Assembly: GCF_017562075.2 (NCBI RefSeq)
Contig: NC_054083.1
Span: 27,224,058 to 27,288,057, forward strand
DNA from: Anopheles merus
Taxonomy: Eukaryota > Arthropoda > Insecta > Diptera > Culicidae
Direction: 5' to 3'
DNA length: 64,000 nt
In this document: positions 37,194-49,000 of the stretch, piece by piece
Numbering within the stretch: position 1 is the stretch's first letter
Layout: each line of letters opens with the position of its first letter
Program-made: the position numbers and the translations under genes
The notes under the pieces: model-generated
What the model saw: only the letters and a program-made list of their open reading frames with translations
The model's database searches: none
Told to the model about the DNA's origin: nothing

Positions 37194-40100
37194 CTATTTG
37201 ATTACGTCGCAGTCGCAACACTCGTCGTTGTCCAGCTTTTCGTAGTTTTGATTCATGCACTTCCGGATGGTGCTTTTCGATTTGGGGCGCACCGGCCCGT
37301 CCGGTCACATGCCGTCCCCATTGATTGCCACATCGTCATCGTCGTCGTCGTCGTCGCCGTCATCGTGTGCGCCCTGACTGCTGCCGTTAGTGCCCTCCAA
37401 GCTGTGGCCCGGCTCGGGCATTGAATTGTCCACCAGCACATCCGATAGGTTGTCGTACCTGTTGCGCGGTAGAGAGGAGCGGGAGAAAGTGGTTACAAGA
37501 AACTTTTAGATAAACTTCTTCACTAAAGTGATGGGTCGCCTTCCGTCCCCCCGGCCCATGTGTTGCGTTTATCGGGATAGGTGCGTCGGTTGGGTTACGG
37601 TCGAACACGCGCTGATTGAACGTGCGGGGGCACGTGTGTCTTGCGTGAAGGGTAAAAGTTTTGCCTTTAGTTCCTCGAAACAGGAACTGCGATGTTGGGT
37701 AGCTACACAATGTAACACATAAACCGTCCGCTGTAGGTTGGAGGGACGGCCTCGATCCATTTACATCGCCAACCGGCCTCCCCTACTCTCCTCTCCTTTA
37801 AAACAATACTCACTTGTCAGCGTGTTCATCACAATGGTTCAGCAGCTCGTCGTCTTTGCCGTGCGGTCGAAACTTGCACACAGTTAGCAACCGCAGCATG
37901 GCCAGCCCTATCAGCAGCCCACCTGCCACGTGGCTCAGCCAGAGCCGATGGGGCCACACGATGAGCGCGATACCTAAGGCCACGTACGGAAAGGTCAGAT
38001 GCCAACCGCCACAGTACCGGCAGACGCTCCAGCACCGGTAGCATCCGGACGAGTAGTCATTGCTAGAACGAAAAACGGGGAAGAAAGTGGCATTAATACG
38101 AACAATAATGTGTGAGTGAGAGTGAACGGGACGACCGGAAGCATATACACCCCAATTAATCTTATCGTACTCTGCATACTCATTAGAGAAAAACTCATTA
38201 AAATTGTTGCATTCGAACAGCATTGGCACCGATGATTGTCGACATTCGCTTATTGCAATAGATTAATTTGATCCTTTTGGCGATTTGCGTTCACGTGAAA
38301 TTGAGCAAACAGCTTAAAGAGGAGTGCCAGCAAAAGTAATTGCTTATAATTATTTCATTATCGACCACGGTGCTGAAAAAATGGCTATTATGGTGCAGTG
38401 GACATTTACGTGAGCCGTAGCACCAGTAATATACAGCGAAGGCAGAAAGAGGGATCATCCATGAATTACGTCACGTTTATACATTGGGGCGATCCCGTGG
38501 TCCAGTCGTTTACATGAACGACTCAATAACATACCCGCCATAGGTTCAAGGCTAGAATAGACCGTCCCTCCGTAGCTCCGAATAGACGCAGCAACGTGGT
38601 ACTGAAATAAGGTCTCGAAAGCCTGTAAAGACCGGCATGTCCGCATAGGACATTTACGCCAAATAGAAGGAGAAGAAGAAAAGTTGGTCCATTAACAAAT
38701 GCAAACTGTTGCAATACATTCTAATACTAAAACGCAACGTTATCCACAATGTTTGCTTTCTGCTCTTCCCTCCTCTACAAACAAAGTCATAGTTGTTTAT
38801 CGAATCGGTTAGTGCATCGGTATCGAATCTGTATTGCACTGGGCCAGGTACACGATCCATTCTATGACCGAGCAAGATACTGGTACAAGTTTTAGACCGT
38901 GATAAAATAGGAGCAGTTTCAGGACATCCATGTGTTTGGAAACAGTTCTTAAGTACAGTATGGGTTCGAAGCTTATTGGACCGGTACCGGTTCGGAATCA
39001 GTTCCGGAAACGATATGGGTGTAGGATAAGTTACTGAACTCGTAAAGGTTGAGGATCAGTTATAGCAATGGTGTGAGCTAAGGAACAGGTTTTAGGTTTT
39101 AGGTTCATTATGTACCAGTAAGGTTTTAGGTTCATTATGGGATGAATACCGGCATATCCCATGAGTTGGATATTAATCCTGGAACCGGTTCAGTTAGATT
39201 CAGTTTCACTTCAGATAACGTTTTAGGTTCAGTTTCTCCTTATGTGCCCCGTATAGATTGCAGAAAGAACTGATTTTTTTTTCAATACCTTTTCCTACAC
39301 CTTGGAATTGACATATTCTCCTGGAAATATTTTGTGAATCCCTGAAATCGAGCCCAATTAACTAGTATTCTTAAAATATTTAAAGTTGTTACGTTTTATA
39401 TGGATGACCTCCAAAAGGCTGTTCTCTCTATTGGAGATGGGAATTGCCGCTTACATCGGTGGCATTGGTATTTATGTGACCATAAATTATTGCCTTACCA
39501 ATTGTGTAGCTCCAATTTAAAATGATTTAAAAGCTCTGCCGAAAATTGGCCCCATTTCATCAAACATTGTATTTATAACCGAACCGGGAGCAGTGTGCAT
39601 AGGTCCGTCTTTTTTTTTAAATTATTTATCCAAAAATAGCTCACAACTGTAGCGGGAGAAAACTATCCCTACAACAACTTGGTGATAATGTGTTTTGGGG
39701 ACTCGGGAAACTATTGGAGTGCGAAGTAGTAGAGCTTTTCCCTATTCTCTCCATTGTTTGCCAACACACACACACACAAACGCCCTAATTCGCTTTACCA
39801 CATTTCGAGGGAGACTCGTGTGTGTGGTCGGCCGTCACACGCTTTTCCGCTTTTATTGGAGCGGGGACGAGGGATGCTGGCTCCGTTTCCGGCCGTTTCA
39901 GCTGGTTTTCCTTTTTTGTCCGGAAGCGGTCATGTGTAAATTTGATGGACACAGACCACCGAAAGTAGGGAACGTATCACAACGGATAGGGATCAAAAAG
40001 AAAGGACGAGTTTGGTTGGGTAAGCCGAGCGGGCCCACGTAACACCATCCCCTGCTAACGTGCTTTGCGTTGAAGGATGGAATGAAATTTGAATCGTGGT

Positions 40101-42393
40101 TTTAACCCTCTCCGGTTGTGATTGTTTTGTCGCTAAAAGCAAACAAAACACTTGTATTAAAATTGGCAAACTGTTTAGAAAGTCATTAAAGAAACAGATG
40201 AATTCGGTTTAACCTTTCCCAGGCTACCACCACCCCAAAAATGTTCAAGGGAAAAGGTTGTCATGCTTAGAAAATTACCTTATAAAGCTAGTACTTAGTA
40301 GTGGTGTGTCTCTATTCACTGTCAAGTGTTTTCGATGCCATTAACGTGCACAATTTACCACACACGGCATCAGGTTTCGTGGAGGCGAAGTGGTAGCAAA
40401 GGGTTTTCCCCCGAAAGTCTTTGAAGGTGAAAACAATATGCGCTTGACGGAGGGAGTCGCGCAAAATAAGTGACTGCATTGGGGTGGGAAACTACAAAAC
40501 CACCCACGTTCTGCTCCTCGTCCATCCACATGTCCCATTTGCTATGTGCCAATGTGCCCGTTCGTTCATGAAAGGATTATGATATTTACGATCCCTCCCA
40601 ACCCCCACACCCTGGTATGTCGGTGCCACTTGCAGGGATAGCGGTATGAAATCTTCCCTTACTAACTACCCGCGAAACTTCCCAGAGCGTCCGTATCCAT
40701 TCACGACGTGATAGATAGATACCGTACCGTTCCGAAAAACCGTGGCACGCCCGAGAAACCTTTCCCAAAGCACGCGGAAAGAGTAAGACAAACTCCGTCC
40801 CCAAAACCAAGCTTTCGATCGAGCGTTTTTGCTGTGACCTTTGTTTGCTGTGCGAAGCACGGAAAGGAGACGTCGTTGGCCAAAAGCGCTGGTATCAACG
40901 CTGCATGAACCGAGCATTCCTGGTGTGCACACACAATAACAGTAAGTGCACATTGTTTATGCAGTTTTATGCCTCTTGGTGCGTTCGGTGGCACGCGTTG
41001 TCGAATTGTCGCCGTACCGCAGGAGCGAGCGTGGGGACAACCAAGCGGCACAAAACAGTAAAGTGTAAAACCCTCTGCTTTGGGTTGAACCCCTTTTTAG
41101 GGGCAGAGGATGAGTCAGGGATGGAATGATTTACGAAAAAGCTTCGAACACAGGCAGGCAACATAACACAAGCGTACCTACACCTGAAAGGTAGGTGTGC
41201 CGCATGTAAAAGAGATGAGTTGAGTGAGCAGATTTAATGTTATGTTAAATTTAGTGGAAGGATACACATCCATGCTTTGCACTACACACAATGGAGTTGG
41301 AATAAATGGTGTGCTGGTGGAATAATAGACACTACTAAAAGGCTATTGTTTTGCTGTGTTGCATTGCAGCATTACGATGCACCAAACCGATGGTACGATC
41401 CTAGCGCCAGAATGATTGATTTCAGGTGCGTACTTTTCAATTATTATTGGCCATAAGTTATACTGGAGAGTTTAGAATTCACTTCGATTCAGTAATAACT
41501 AATGGAAATATACGACGTTTGGGTAAAACGAAGCTAGCGACAGCTGGCTTTTTGTGATCCTCTAACACCAGCATCTGTGATCGGTTCCGTAGTGTTATCG
41601 TTAAGTTGAATGACTAGTTGCAACATCATGCACCACACGGCATGCGTTCAAATCCCATTTGGAACGTGGCCGTTAATTTAGAGAATAAAAAAAATACTCA
41701 TACGAAGAGTTTCTTACTACATTTTTGTTGTTCCAAATAATAAGAAGAGAACATTAGCACACACTCAACTGCATTGAGAAAACATCGCTTACTTCTCTTC
41801 TCCACTCCTCCCCACATAAGCACAAAACGAGTGATAATTATTATAGCTTCTTTTTAAAGTCGCCCGTTTTGTTTTCATACACATCAACTCAACAACTTGG
41901 TCGATAAAATAACACTCAAAAGAAATCGTCTCCGTCGTCTAGCCTCGTCTAGCGGAAACAGAGGCAAGCCACTTCCGCCGGTAAAACTTCTATCCCGGAG
42001 AAGGAAAAAAAAAACAATCCGTTGCATGCAGTGCTGTTCGCTTTTTCTATTTCTCTGTTTATGGTGTGTTTGTTTTGGTTCACTGCTTTGAAATGAAACG
42101 GCGCTTTCGGGCCGGACAGGTTAGCAAATGGAGGGAGGGATGGGTATGTCACAGCCACCCCGCACCTCTTTAAACTCTCCTGCTCGCTGTCCAAAGTCCC
42201 ATCTGCTGGACGGCTGGTTCTTTAAACTTTCGCATGAGAAACCAATGCAAGATCACCCCGCCATCCGCTCATCTCTCATTTTACCACGCCCTCCCTCTTT
42301 TTGTTTGTTTGCAAAACTTACTTTGTACAGAGCACTATGAACAGTGTGAAGAGCCATTTGATTTCCAGTAAGAATATAACTACGGAGGCAACT
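37194..42393 (-). CDS. TMEM72-like membrane protein, partial, with in-frame TGA and 36-codon extension
   Basis: Three exons share phase: 42322-42393 (acceptor TTTCAG, donor AAA|GTAAGT), 37814-38062 (acceptor TTCTAG, donor AA|GTGAGT) and 37194-37458. Introns are about 4.26 kb and 355 nt. The first exon here is hydrophobic (VASVVIFLLE, then WLFTLFIVL). The next has a Cys-rich loop (CYRCWSVCRYCGGWH) and two hydrophobic stretches around PYVALGIALIVWP and HVAGGLLIGLAMLRLL, then a charged cytosolic tail with an Asp run. Helix spacing and tail resemble vertebrate TMEM72 (weak, from memory). The frame meets TGA at 37305-37307, then continues 36 codons to TAG at 37194-37196. The coding-like tail contains STIRKCMNQNYEKLDNDE and ends CCDCDVIK. 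The 5' exon with the start codon was not found. Function unknown. Confidence 0.6.
37305..37307 (-). other. Candidate leaky stop codon (TGA-C) inside a reading frame
   Basis: The minus-strand sequence reads GGC ATG TGA CCG GAC GGG. The frame upstream is fixed by two phase-matched splice junctions. The frame downstream stays open for 36 codons and encodes a well-mixed, charged and cysteine-containing sequence. TGA followed by C is the leakiest stop context known in insects. A nonsense allele of an Arg codon (CGA to TGA) or selenocysteine are alternatives. Confidence 0.5.
38484..38684 (+). mobile_element. tRNA-headed SINE, second body type
   Basis: Plus-strand head GATCCCGTGGTCCAGTCGTT, B-box-like AGGTTCAAGG, and a body with GACCGGCATGTCCGCATAGG ending in GGCGTAA-type/ACGCCAAATAGAAGGAGAAGAAG. 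The head matches the 2 kb and 62 kb copies, but the body matches the 59 kb copy. No clear target-site duplication. Confidence 0.7.
38935..39250. repeat. Degenerate array related to the 59 kb repeat, opposite orientation
   Basis: CAGTATGGGTTCG, ACCGGTACCGGTTCGG, CAGTTCCGG and repeated TTTTAGGTTCA units occur in about 315 bp. The core is the complement of the 59 kb units. Confidence 0.45.
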
Positions 42394-43563
42394 CTGAAAT
42401 GAGAAATGCACAGAATAGAGGGAGAAAGACAGAAAAACATTACAATGATGCTGCAATAGAATAAATAGAAACGAGGGGGAAGAGGAGTGCTGAACAAGGG
42501 GTAAAGAGGGAGAAGGAAAGGTTTACAGTACGCCAAAAGCGGGGGTTGCAAAACAAAACCACCGAAGAGACACCGGAAGCATGGTTTCGCGTTGGCGGCT
42601 CGCGCATGTGTGTGTGTGCGCGCTCCCCTTTGGCAGGTTCTTGGGAAATAATAGAATTGTAATGAATAGATCGGGGTTTGCTACTGCCGCCCGAGGGGAG
42701 AACTTCGCCCTTAAGGAAGCTGCACTGAAAGAAACTCGGGGTTTTAGGAGACTGTGATGTGTTTTTCGTGGCAGTGTTCGCGCAGCTGAACGCAGCTTCT
42801 GCAGCGGACGCTACCGTTGGAGATGATGAAGAATTGCCGTGTGCACGAAAACAAGTAGCCAAGCGAGGAACTTACGCTTGTACAGTAAGCATAAGAGAGT
42901 GCGAGAGAATGTTGAGGTTCTGGTTCGTCCATTTTTTTTTACTTTAGGGTCAATTTCATTACGGTGATTAAGCTGTGGTGCGTTTTTTTCTTCTCCCACT
43001 CCCCACGTAAGCAAAACAGAAAATCCTGCCCCAAGCTATGGGAAGTGTAATTAAGAGAGGTATTTTGCTTCAAATGCCTGCCAAGGTTCAAGGGACGAAA
43101 GGGTCAAATACAGGGAGTGATGGAATGTATGTAGGAAGTGTCGGAATGTACGTGTAAGCTTTGATAATTCATTAATGATTCATAGAAAATGCAGTTACTG
43201 GTGCATACAAACTGCATCGCACCGCAGCAGCTGCAACATGCGTACTATTCAAAATAAAATGTATGCCGGTTTGTGATCTATTGTTCATTGTTTTAGATTC
43301 AATTAAAGCAAAGTGGATTACAATACCATAACACAAACAAGGTACAGTCTAATGCTACACAAAATGAACCAAGAACATGATAGAAGCAATTAGCATTTAA
43401 AAATAACATGTTTTGAAGAAGCTACCCCACTACTAACACTACTTATTCTGCTTTTTCTTTTTATTTGCTTATGAATCATTTTATAGATTCATTGATGAGC
43501 CTCATACTCTTTATGAATTGAACTCTCTAACAGTAGGGATAAAAAAATGGCAAGGTCTTTGTT

Positions 43564-43640
43564 GAATAAGACATGTACTCAGATGAGAATCGAATCACCT
43601 GCGCCCGTGTGAGAACTGTCTCGTATACTAACAGGCCATC
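43564..43640 (-). pseudogene. Degenerate tRNA-like sequence (tRNA-Val-like)
   Basis: The minus strand reads GCTCTGATGGCCTGTTAG, then TTCTCACACG (like a CAC anticodon loop), then GATTCGATTC and TCTGAGT, which can pair at 6 of 7 positions with the 5' end. The D- and T-stems are broken, so it is a pseudogene or SINE head rather than a functional tRNA. Confidence 0.3.
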
Positions 43641-44717
43641 AGAGCAACTCACTGTACTAATGCTATCACACGTACCCGATCTGCTATCAAATTTTGCCTT
43701 TCTTTAAATTTTAACATTTAACAGAGCAAATTGTATTTTTACTGATTTTTTCAAATGACTGAAAATATGAAAATATACAAATTTCCTGTAGGGATCGCCG
43801 AAAATTTAATCAACATTATCAACGTATTAAATGTAGTTTGAATTAAAATCGCAACAATTACAGTATCTAATCGTGTAGCACGGGATCTCTAACAGAATAT
43901 CTAATAAAGGTATCTAAATGTATTTTTTATTCTTCCGAAATCTATTTCTCTGATTATCCTCCTTTTCTAAATCTTTTTTTCAGACTCTTAGAAAAAATTA
44001 TTAAAAACTTGTTAAGTGTCTCAAGTAAGCAATCGATATATGGCATGCTTTATGTATGCTTATTGTTATAAACCTACCGATTCTGGGATAAAATCTTCGT
44101 TTCAAAAGTTAACACTACCAATAGAGTTACGATGTAACACAAAATATTGAACCACATATCCCTCTCCACTGCCAAGTGTTTGCTATAATGTTGCCCATCA
44201 GCATCATAATGCAAACACTTTTCCCCTTTTACCAAAAAAAAACAACCCCAAATCGATAACGGCATTAAAATATGGTCTGGAAAGTGTTGCCGGCAACATT
44301 AGCAGCGCTTATCGCAAAACGTGCGAAACGGCTTAACAACGCTCGGTTCGGCCCAGGCTCGGAAATTCTGCCACCACCTAGCATCCACCTGGCAAAATCG
44401 GGCACCGGTGGTTTCAGAGTTGCTGAGTATCCACACTTACAGCACACGATACACAACTCTAGTGATGAGAGAACGCTGGAGTGGACACACTCACCTCCCA
44501 CCGGGGATCGTTGTGAATACTATCGGGTTGCCTTGAAGTTGCACCGGAATTTGTGCATTCTCAGGATTATCCTCAGCAGACCAAGGTCCAAGAACTCACC
44601 CAGAGCGCCAGGTGTACGAGCGGGAACAACGGGAAACAATTACTGAATGCCTCATGTGCGAGGGTTTTTTGGGGGATACTGCAATTACCTTTCCAAGTTA
44701 GACCTTGAACGTGCTCA

Positions 44718-44730
44718 ACCTCTCTCGCTC

Positions 44731-44761
<31 letters not shown>

Positions 44762-44782
44762 CTCTCTCTCTCTTTCTCGCCC
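44718..44782. repeat. (CT)n microsatellite
   Basis: CT units with TTTC interruptions. Confidence 0.9.
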
Positions 44783-46030
44783 TCACACTCTCTTTCTCTG
44801 AAACCTATCGGTTAGAAAGCAATTACAGTGTTGACCAAAATCTACCGACAATGGGAGATAGGACGGTGGGCAACTGTCAATAGAAATCCGGGACAGGAAA
44901 GTTGGGGGAACGGGAGTTGGGAGTTAGTGGGTTTTAAAAACTTGCATCACATGCAGCAAGCAAGGCAAATGCGAAGCTGGGATAATGGTAGTCGAACAGT
45001 TGGTACGGGCAGCTATGAAAACTCGCTCCGAGCACTCGCTCGGTATCTTCGGCAGCAAGATAAACTTAACAATCGGTCGTGATATGCTGCGTTACGTTGA
45101 TCCTGTTCCTAAGGGAGTGCATGTGCATGGCAAAAGGTAGCGGAAGGATTTTCATCCACAATATCCGGGATGGTTCATGGGGAACGGGGAAGGAAGCAAC
45201 TTACATTATATAAACACCTGCAGTGTAACCATGAACCATTATGTCTATCCCGACGCCACTGACCACTGGAACCGGAACCGGATGAGAGCGGATGAGAAGA
45301 GAAGAGAAGAGAAGGGAAGAGAAGAAAGAAAAAAAAACATTCAGTTATTGAAACAGTATTAGCTGAGTAGATTCTATGGGTTTACAGTTATGTTTGCAGA
45401 ACTACGCGAGGGTTGGAAGTTATCGTTCCATTAAGTAAGTGCTACTAGCATACACACAAAAACTCGTTTGTATTTCACGAACAATGCATCGAGCTGCACG
45501 GCCATGGAATCAAACTTTACTTCATTTGAAACTGTTTCCCAATTAATGTAATTAATCTTTCGCTTCGGTTAGATTAATTTGTACAACTGTGCTCTTGTGA
45601 GTCTACCGTCTACTCTTTTCTACGACTTTTATCCTAACTTTTGACAGCTTTGTGTGATGAATGGACGCGAAAAAAAAAATAGAAGTCGGCATACGCGACG
45701 CCGCCTGGCCTGCACTAACGATCCTCACATCCTCACATCCTGTGCTTCCGGTTGTTTTGGAAATTGAATCGCAAATCCACTTACGTACACACACACACAC
45801 ACTTCCTTGGTCCTTTGACGGAGCGAAAGTAAGTACGTCCTGCACAAAAACGTCCTTTCAATAGTAAAACCGCGTAGTAGAAACCATCACCGGAAGAAAG
45901 CAAATCGCATTCCCAAACGCGTTGGCTAACTCTCTCGCACGTAGCACGTAATTGGGAACGTTTCATTGCTACAAATTGATCGTCCGCTGTTGGGGGAAGG
46001 TGGTTCCATTATTTTTTTCGTACTCAGTTC

Positions 46031-46033
<3 letters not shown>

Positions 46034-46077
<44 letters not shown>
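46034..46077. repeat. (TA)n microsatellite
   Basis: About 21 uninterrupted TA units followed by TGTGTGTG. Confidence 0.95.
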
Positions 46078-46085
<8 letters not shown>

Positions 46086-49000
46086 TATTGTTGAGTGCTT
46101 TTCGACTTCCTGACACTGCAAGCGTTTCGCGTAGCCAAATGGACTCGTTTTGCTTTACCCGATATTTTTACAACGACTCCGCACTGGGAGGCATTTTTTG
46201 TTGGACTTCCTCATTCAACTCAACAATTTCAAATGGATTTCGTTTAGTTTGGCAAGCAAATAAAACCCTTAATGGATGTTATTGGTTACTTTGCCTTCGC
46301 AAGTCTTAAGAGCGTCCTTAAAAGCCAAACTCCTGCACCTGAATGGGGACGCAAAAGAAAAGCTTTACTCGAAAGAAGATAGTACGGAGAGCTACCTCTA
46401 TGCCAACAAAATAATACTTTCTCATAGAAAGAGCAATCTATTTTTTACGCAAACTTTCAGAAAACTGTGAAAAGCGAGATCTTGTTTGATGTGGTCTTAA
46501 GACGGTCTTATAATTCGATTGTACTTTTACTGCTACTGCTTTCTACCTAAGCCATCCTGTCAACCTGTCAAGCTGCCAGATACAACTGTTTACTAATAAA
46601 CAGCGCTTCTTTGCTGTGTGTTTCCTTCACTTGTACGCACCAGATTTTTGTGGCTGACAGGCTCCAGCTACGCGCTAGCGCTAGCATGTATCACTATCTC
46701 TCCGCAGTGCAAAAACGAAAACCTCTCCAGTACGACGGCCGTCCCCTGCGTTCGGAGCGCGTAATTAAGTTTTGACACGCTGCAATTTGAACCAGATTTG
46801 CAGCATTATTTCCATTTCTTGTGAAACAGAAATTAACGCGCTCGCTGCTCCGCCTTCGGCTGCAGCTCCTCGGTGCACCTTCCTTCTGTCTGACATGTCG
46901 GAAGCGAAACTATTTCCGGGCAGCCGTTGTTGCACGCAGCGGGTGGCAAGCGTTTCAACCATTCCGTGCACTTGCAGCGAAACGTTAAATGGCATTTCCA
47001 GTTTGCAGCGTTAAGATTCTGTTTGATCCGTGCATCTTCGCCGTGGCGCGGTTGGATTGTCCTCCAGCTCTTCTGTCGCTCCTGGAAACAATGCGCTTGC
47101 AATGATGTAGCAGCGACACACACACACACACACATTCAGACCTACAATGTGGATCAGGTCAGGTTTGGGAAGAATACTTTTACCGGGGAGGGGGTAGCTC
47201 TTACTGTTGGCAACGGTCCAAGAGTAGGCGAGAATATGAGCTAGCTAAGATTTATGTGCTTGAAAGCTGCGGATGAGCTGCTGACACGTGTTGTCGGGTG
47301 CGAAGTGCGCTATTGCGCTGTACTTCTCAAACTTAATTAAATATTAACATCCAATTTACTATACCTTGAAAGACATCTCAAATTTCACTTAAGCTAGTTA
47401 AAAGACAAAAAAAGGAATCCATCAAAACGGGGGAAGTAACAGTGCTCTCTAGAACGCAACCGCCCCAAACAACGCACGTGCTCGTCTGCCGCGATCAAGG
47501 ACAAATCACAGTGTTGCACCACCTCAACCCCGCCCCTCAACAGAGCAGTGAAAAGCCACCCGAGCTACCGGGCTGATGCGTTATGCTCTCCTCGTCATGG
47601 AAGTCGTGCACGTCGCGTCGTTGAGATGTGCCGACACGGCCCGACCCTGTCACATGTCAACGTATCACTTAAATCAAAATCACTTAAACACACGCCATGC
47701 CGTCGCATCCAGCAGTAGCTACTCCGAGTGTCATCAGTCGCAGGAAAAGAGGAAAAACAGCACAACCGTGGCATGGCGACCCGCAGTTTTCGTGGCCTGC
47801 CTAACCGTGTGCGTGCACCACGAACCGGTGCCAGTAAAGGTAGAACATGCGTTTTTGGGAGAGCACCGTCACCGGCCCCTGATGGGGTCGAAAAACGAAA
47901 AAGTGTGTGCATCAAACCAAACGAACCCCGCCAGCTTAGCGGATTTTATGTTACCAAATACAATATCACACACACACATATAGAGAGATATGCCGCGTAT
48001 GATATACGTCGGGAGGGTAACAAAGCTATCGAAAGGATGGGGCGGATGGGTTTCCCCGTTATCACCGAAAACGTACCGAAAACCATAAATCACTGGATTT
48101 GTTGTTAGAGCAGACGAGACGAGGAAACGAACCCTCGCGGCTCGGAGGTAGTGTGTCAGGAGTGTGTGTATGCAAACTGTTGGATGGGGGGTATCGTTTT
48201 ATGCTTGCTTTCCTCCCTTCCCCTTTTCACCCTTTGTTGAGAAAAAAAAAGCAGAAGCGAAAGAGCGAAAGCATAGAATATAGATGACAATATCGCAATG
48301 CGAAATAGGATCATGGTGGCGATATTTTATTTATGAAAACGGCCAAGTTCGGCGGATGCTGTGACGAGTTGCTGTGGACGATGGAGCAGAGTAAAGAAGG
48401 GAGAGGGGCTTTTCTGCCACTGTTGACAACGAGGGTGACAGTAAATGTTTAAATACAGTGCGCAGTGCCTGTTTGATGTCGTGAGCTTTCATCGCCTCGA
48501 ACCCGGACCCCCTACCATCACCTCAGTTGTGCATGCAAACAATGGCTCTTTCTGGAAGTGTTGAGAATAGGAGGAACCAACAACTACTGCAGGGATGTAT
48601 CAGGGAAATGCATCATGCCGTGCGTCGGAGATGCACCGTGTGCAGTGGCAGTGTTTTGGTGTGAGATTGTTAATAAACATACTGAAACCTCCACCTTCCC
48701 GCATAGTAAAGACCGGCCCAGGCCATGCATACATTTCTGGGCGGCGCATTTTCTGCCACCTACACAGAACCGGGCCACGTCCACTGCAGGTGACGGAACA
48801 CACGGTTGGCACATAAATAATGGCACAGCTTCAAGTCAGTGCCAAAGCGAGTGGGCGGCTCGCAACAAAGACCCCTTCAGCTGAGCTTTATGCTCTTCCG
48901 TGCACATTTGTTCGATAAATCAATAGCTTCGGTGTGTGTGTGTGTCAGTGTTGTTTGCGTTGATATTGGGGGAAAGCGGGGTGTTGGCCACAGGGGAATC

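Larger units (their letters stand above)
38063..42321. other. Large intron of the TMEM72-like gene
   Basis: About 4.3 kb with no supported exon on either strand. It holds a SINE (38.48-38.69 kb), a degenerate CAGTATGGGTTC/CAGTTCCGG repeat (38.94-39.25 kb) and otherwise unremarkable sequence. Confidence 0.5.

Noticed and set aside
42744..42932. Minus-strand ATG segment ending at AAGC|GTAAGT as a first exon of the TMEM72-like gene
   Set aside because: In the ATG frame the donor is phase 0, but phase 2 is required; the phase-2 frame has no ATG before an upstream stop except an internal Met.
44272..44646. 124-codon plus-strand ORF with good ATG context
   Set aside because: No domain, no splice or promoter support, ends near a CT microsatellite; length is within chance expectation.
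45285..45330. Regular GAAGA repeats, considered as a CRISPR-like array
   Set aside because: Simple purine microsatellite without spacers; no CRISPR array is expected in an insect genome.
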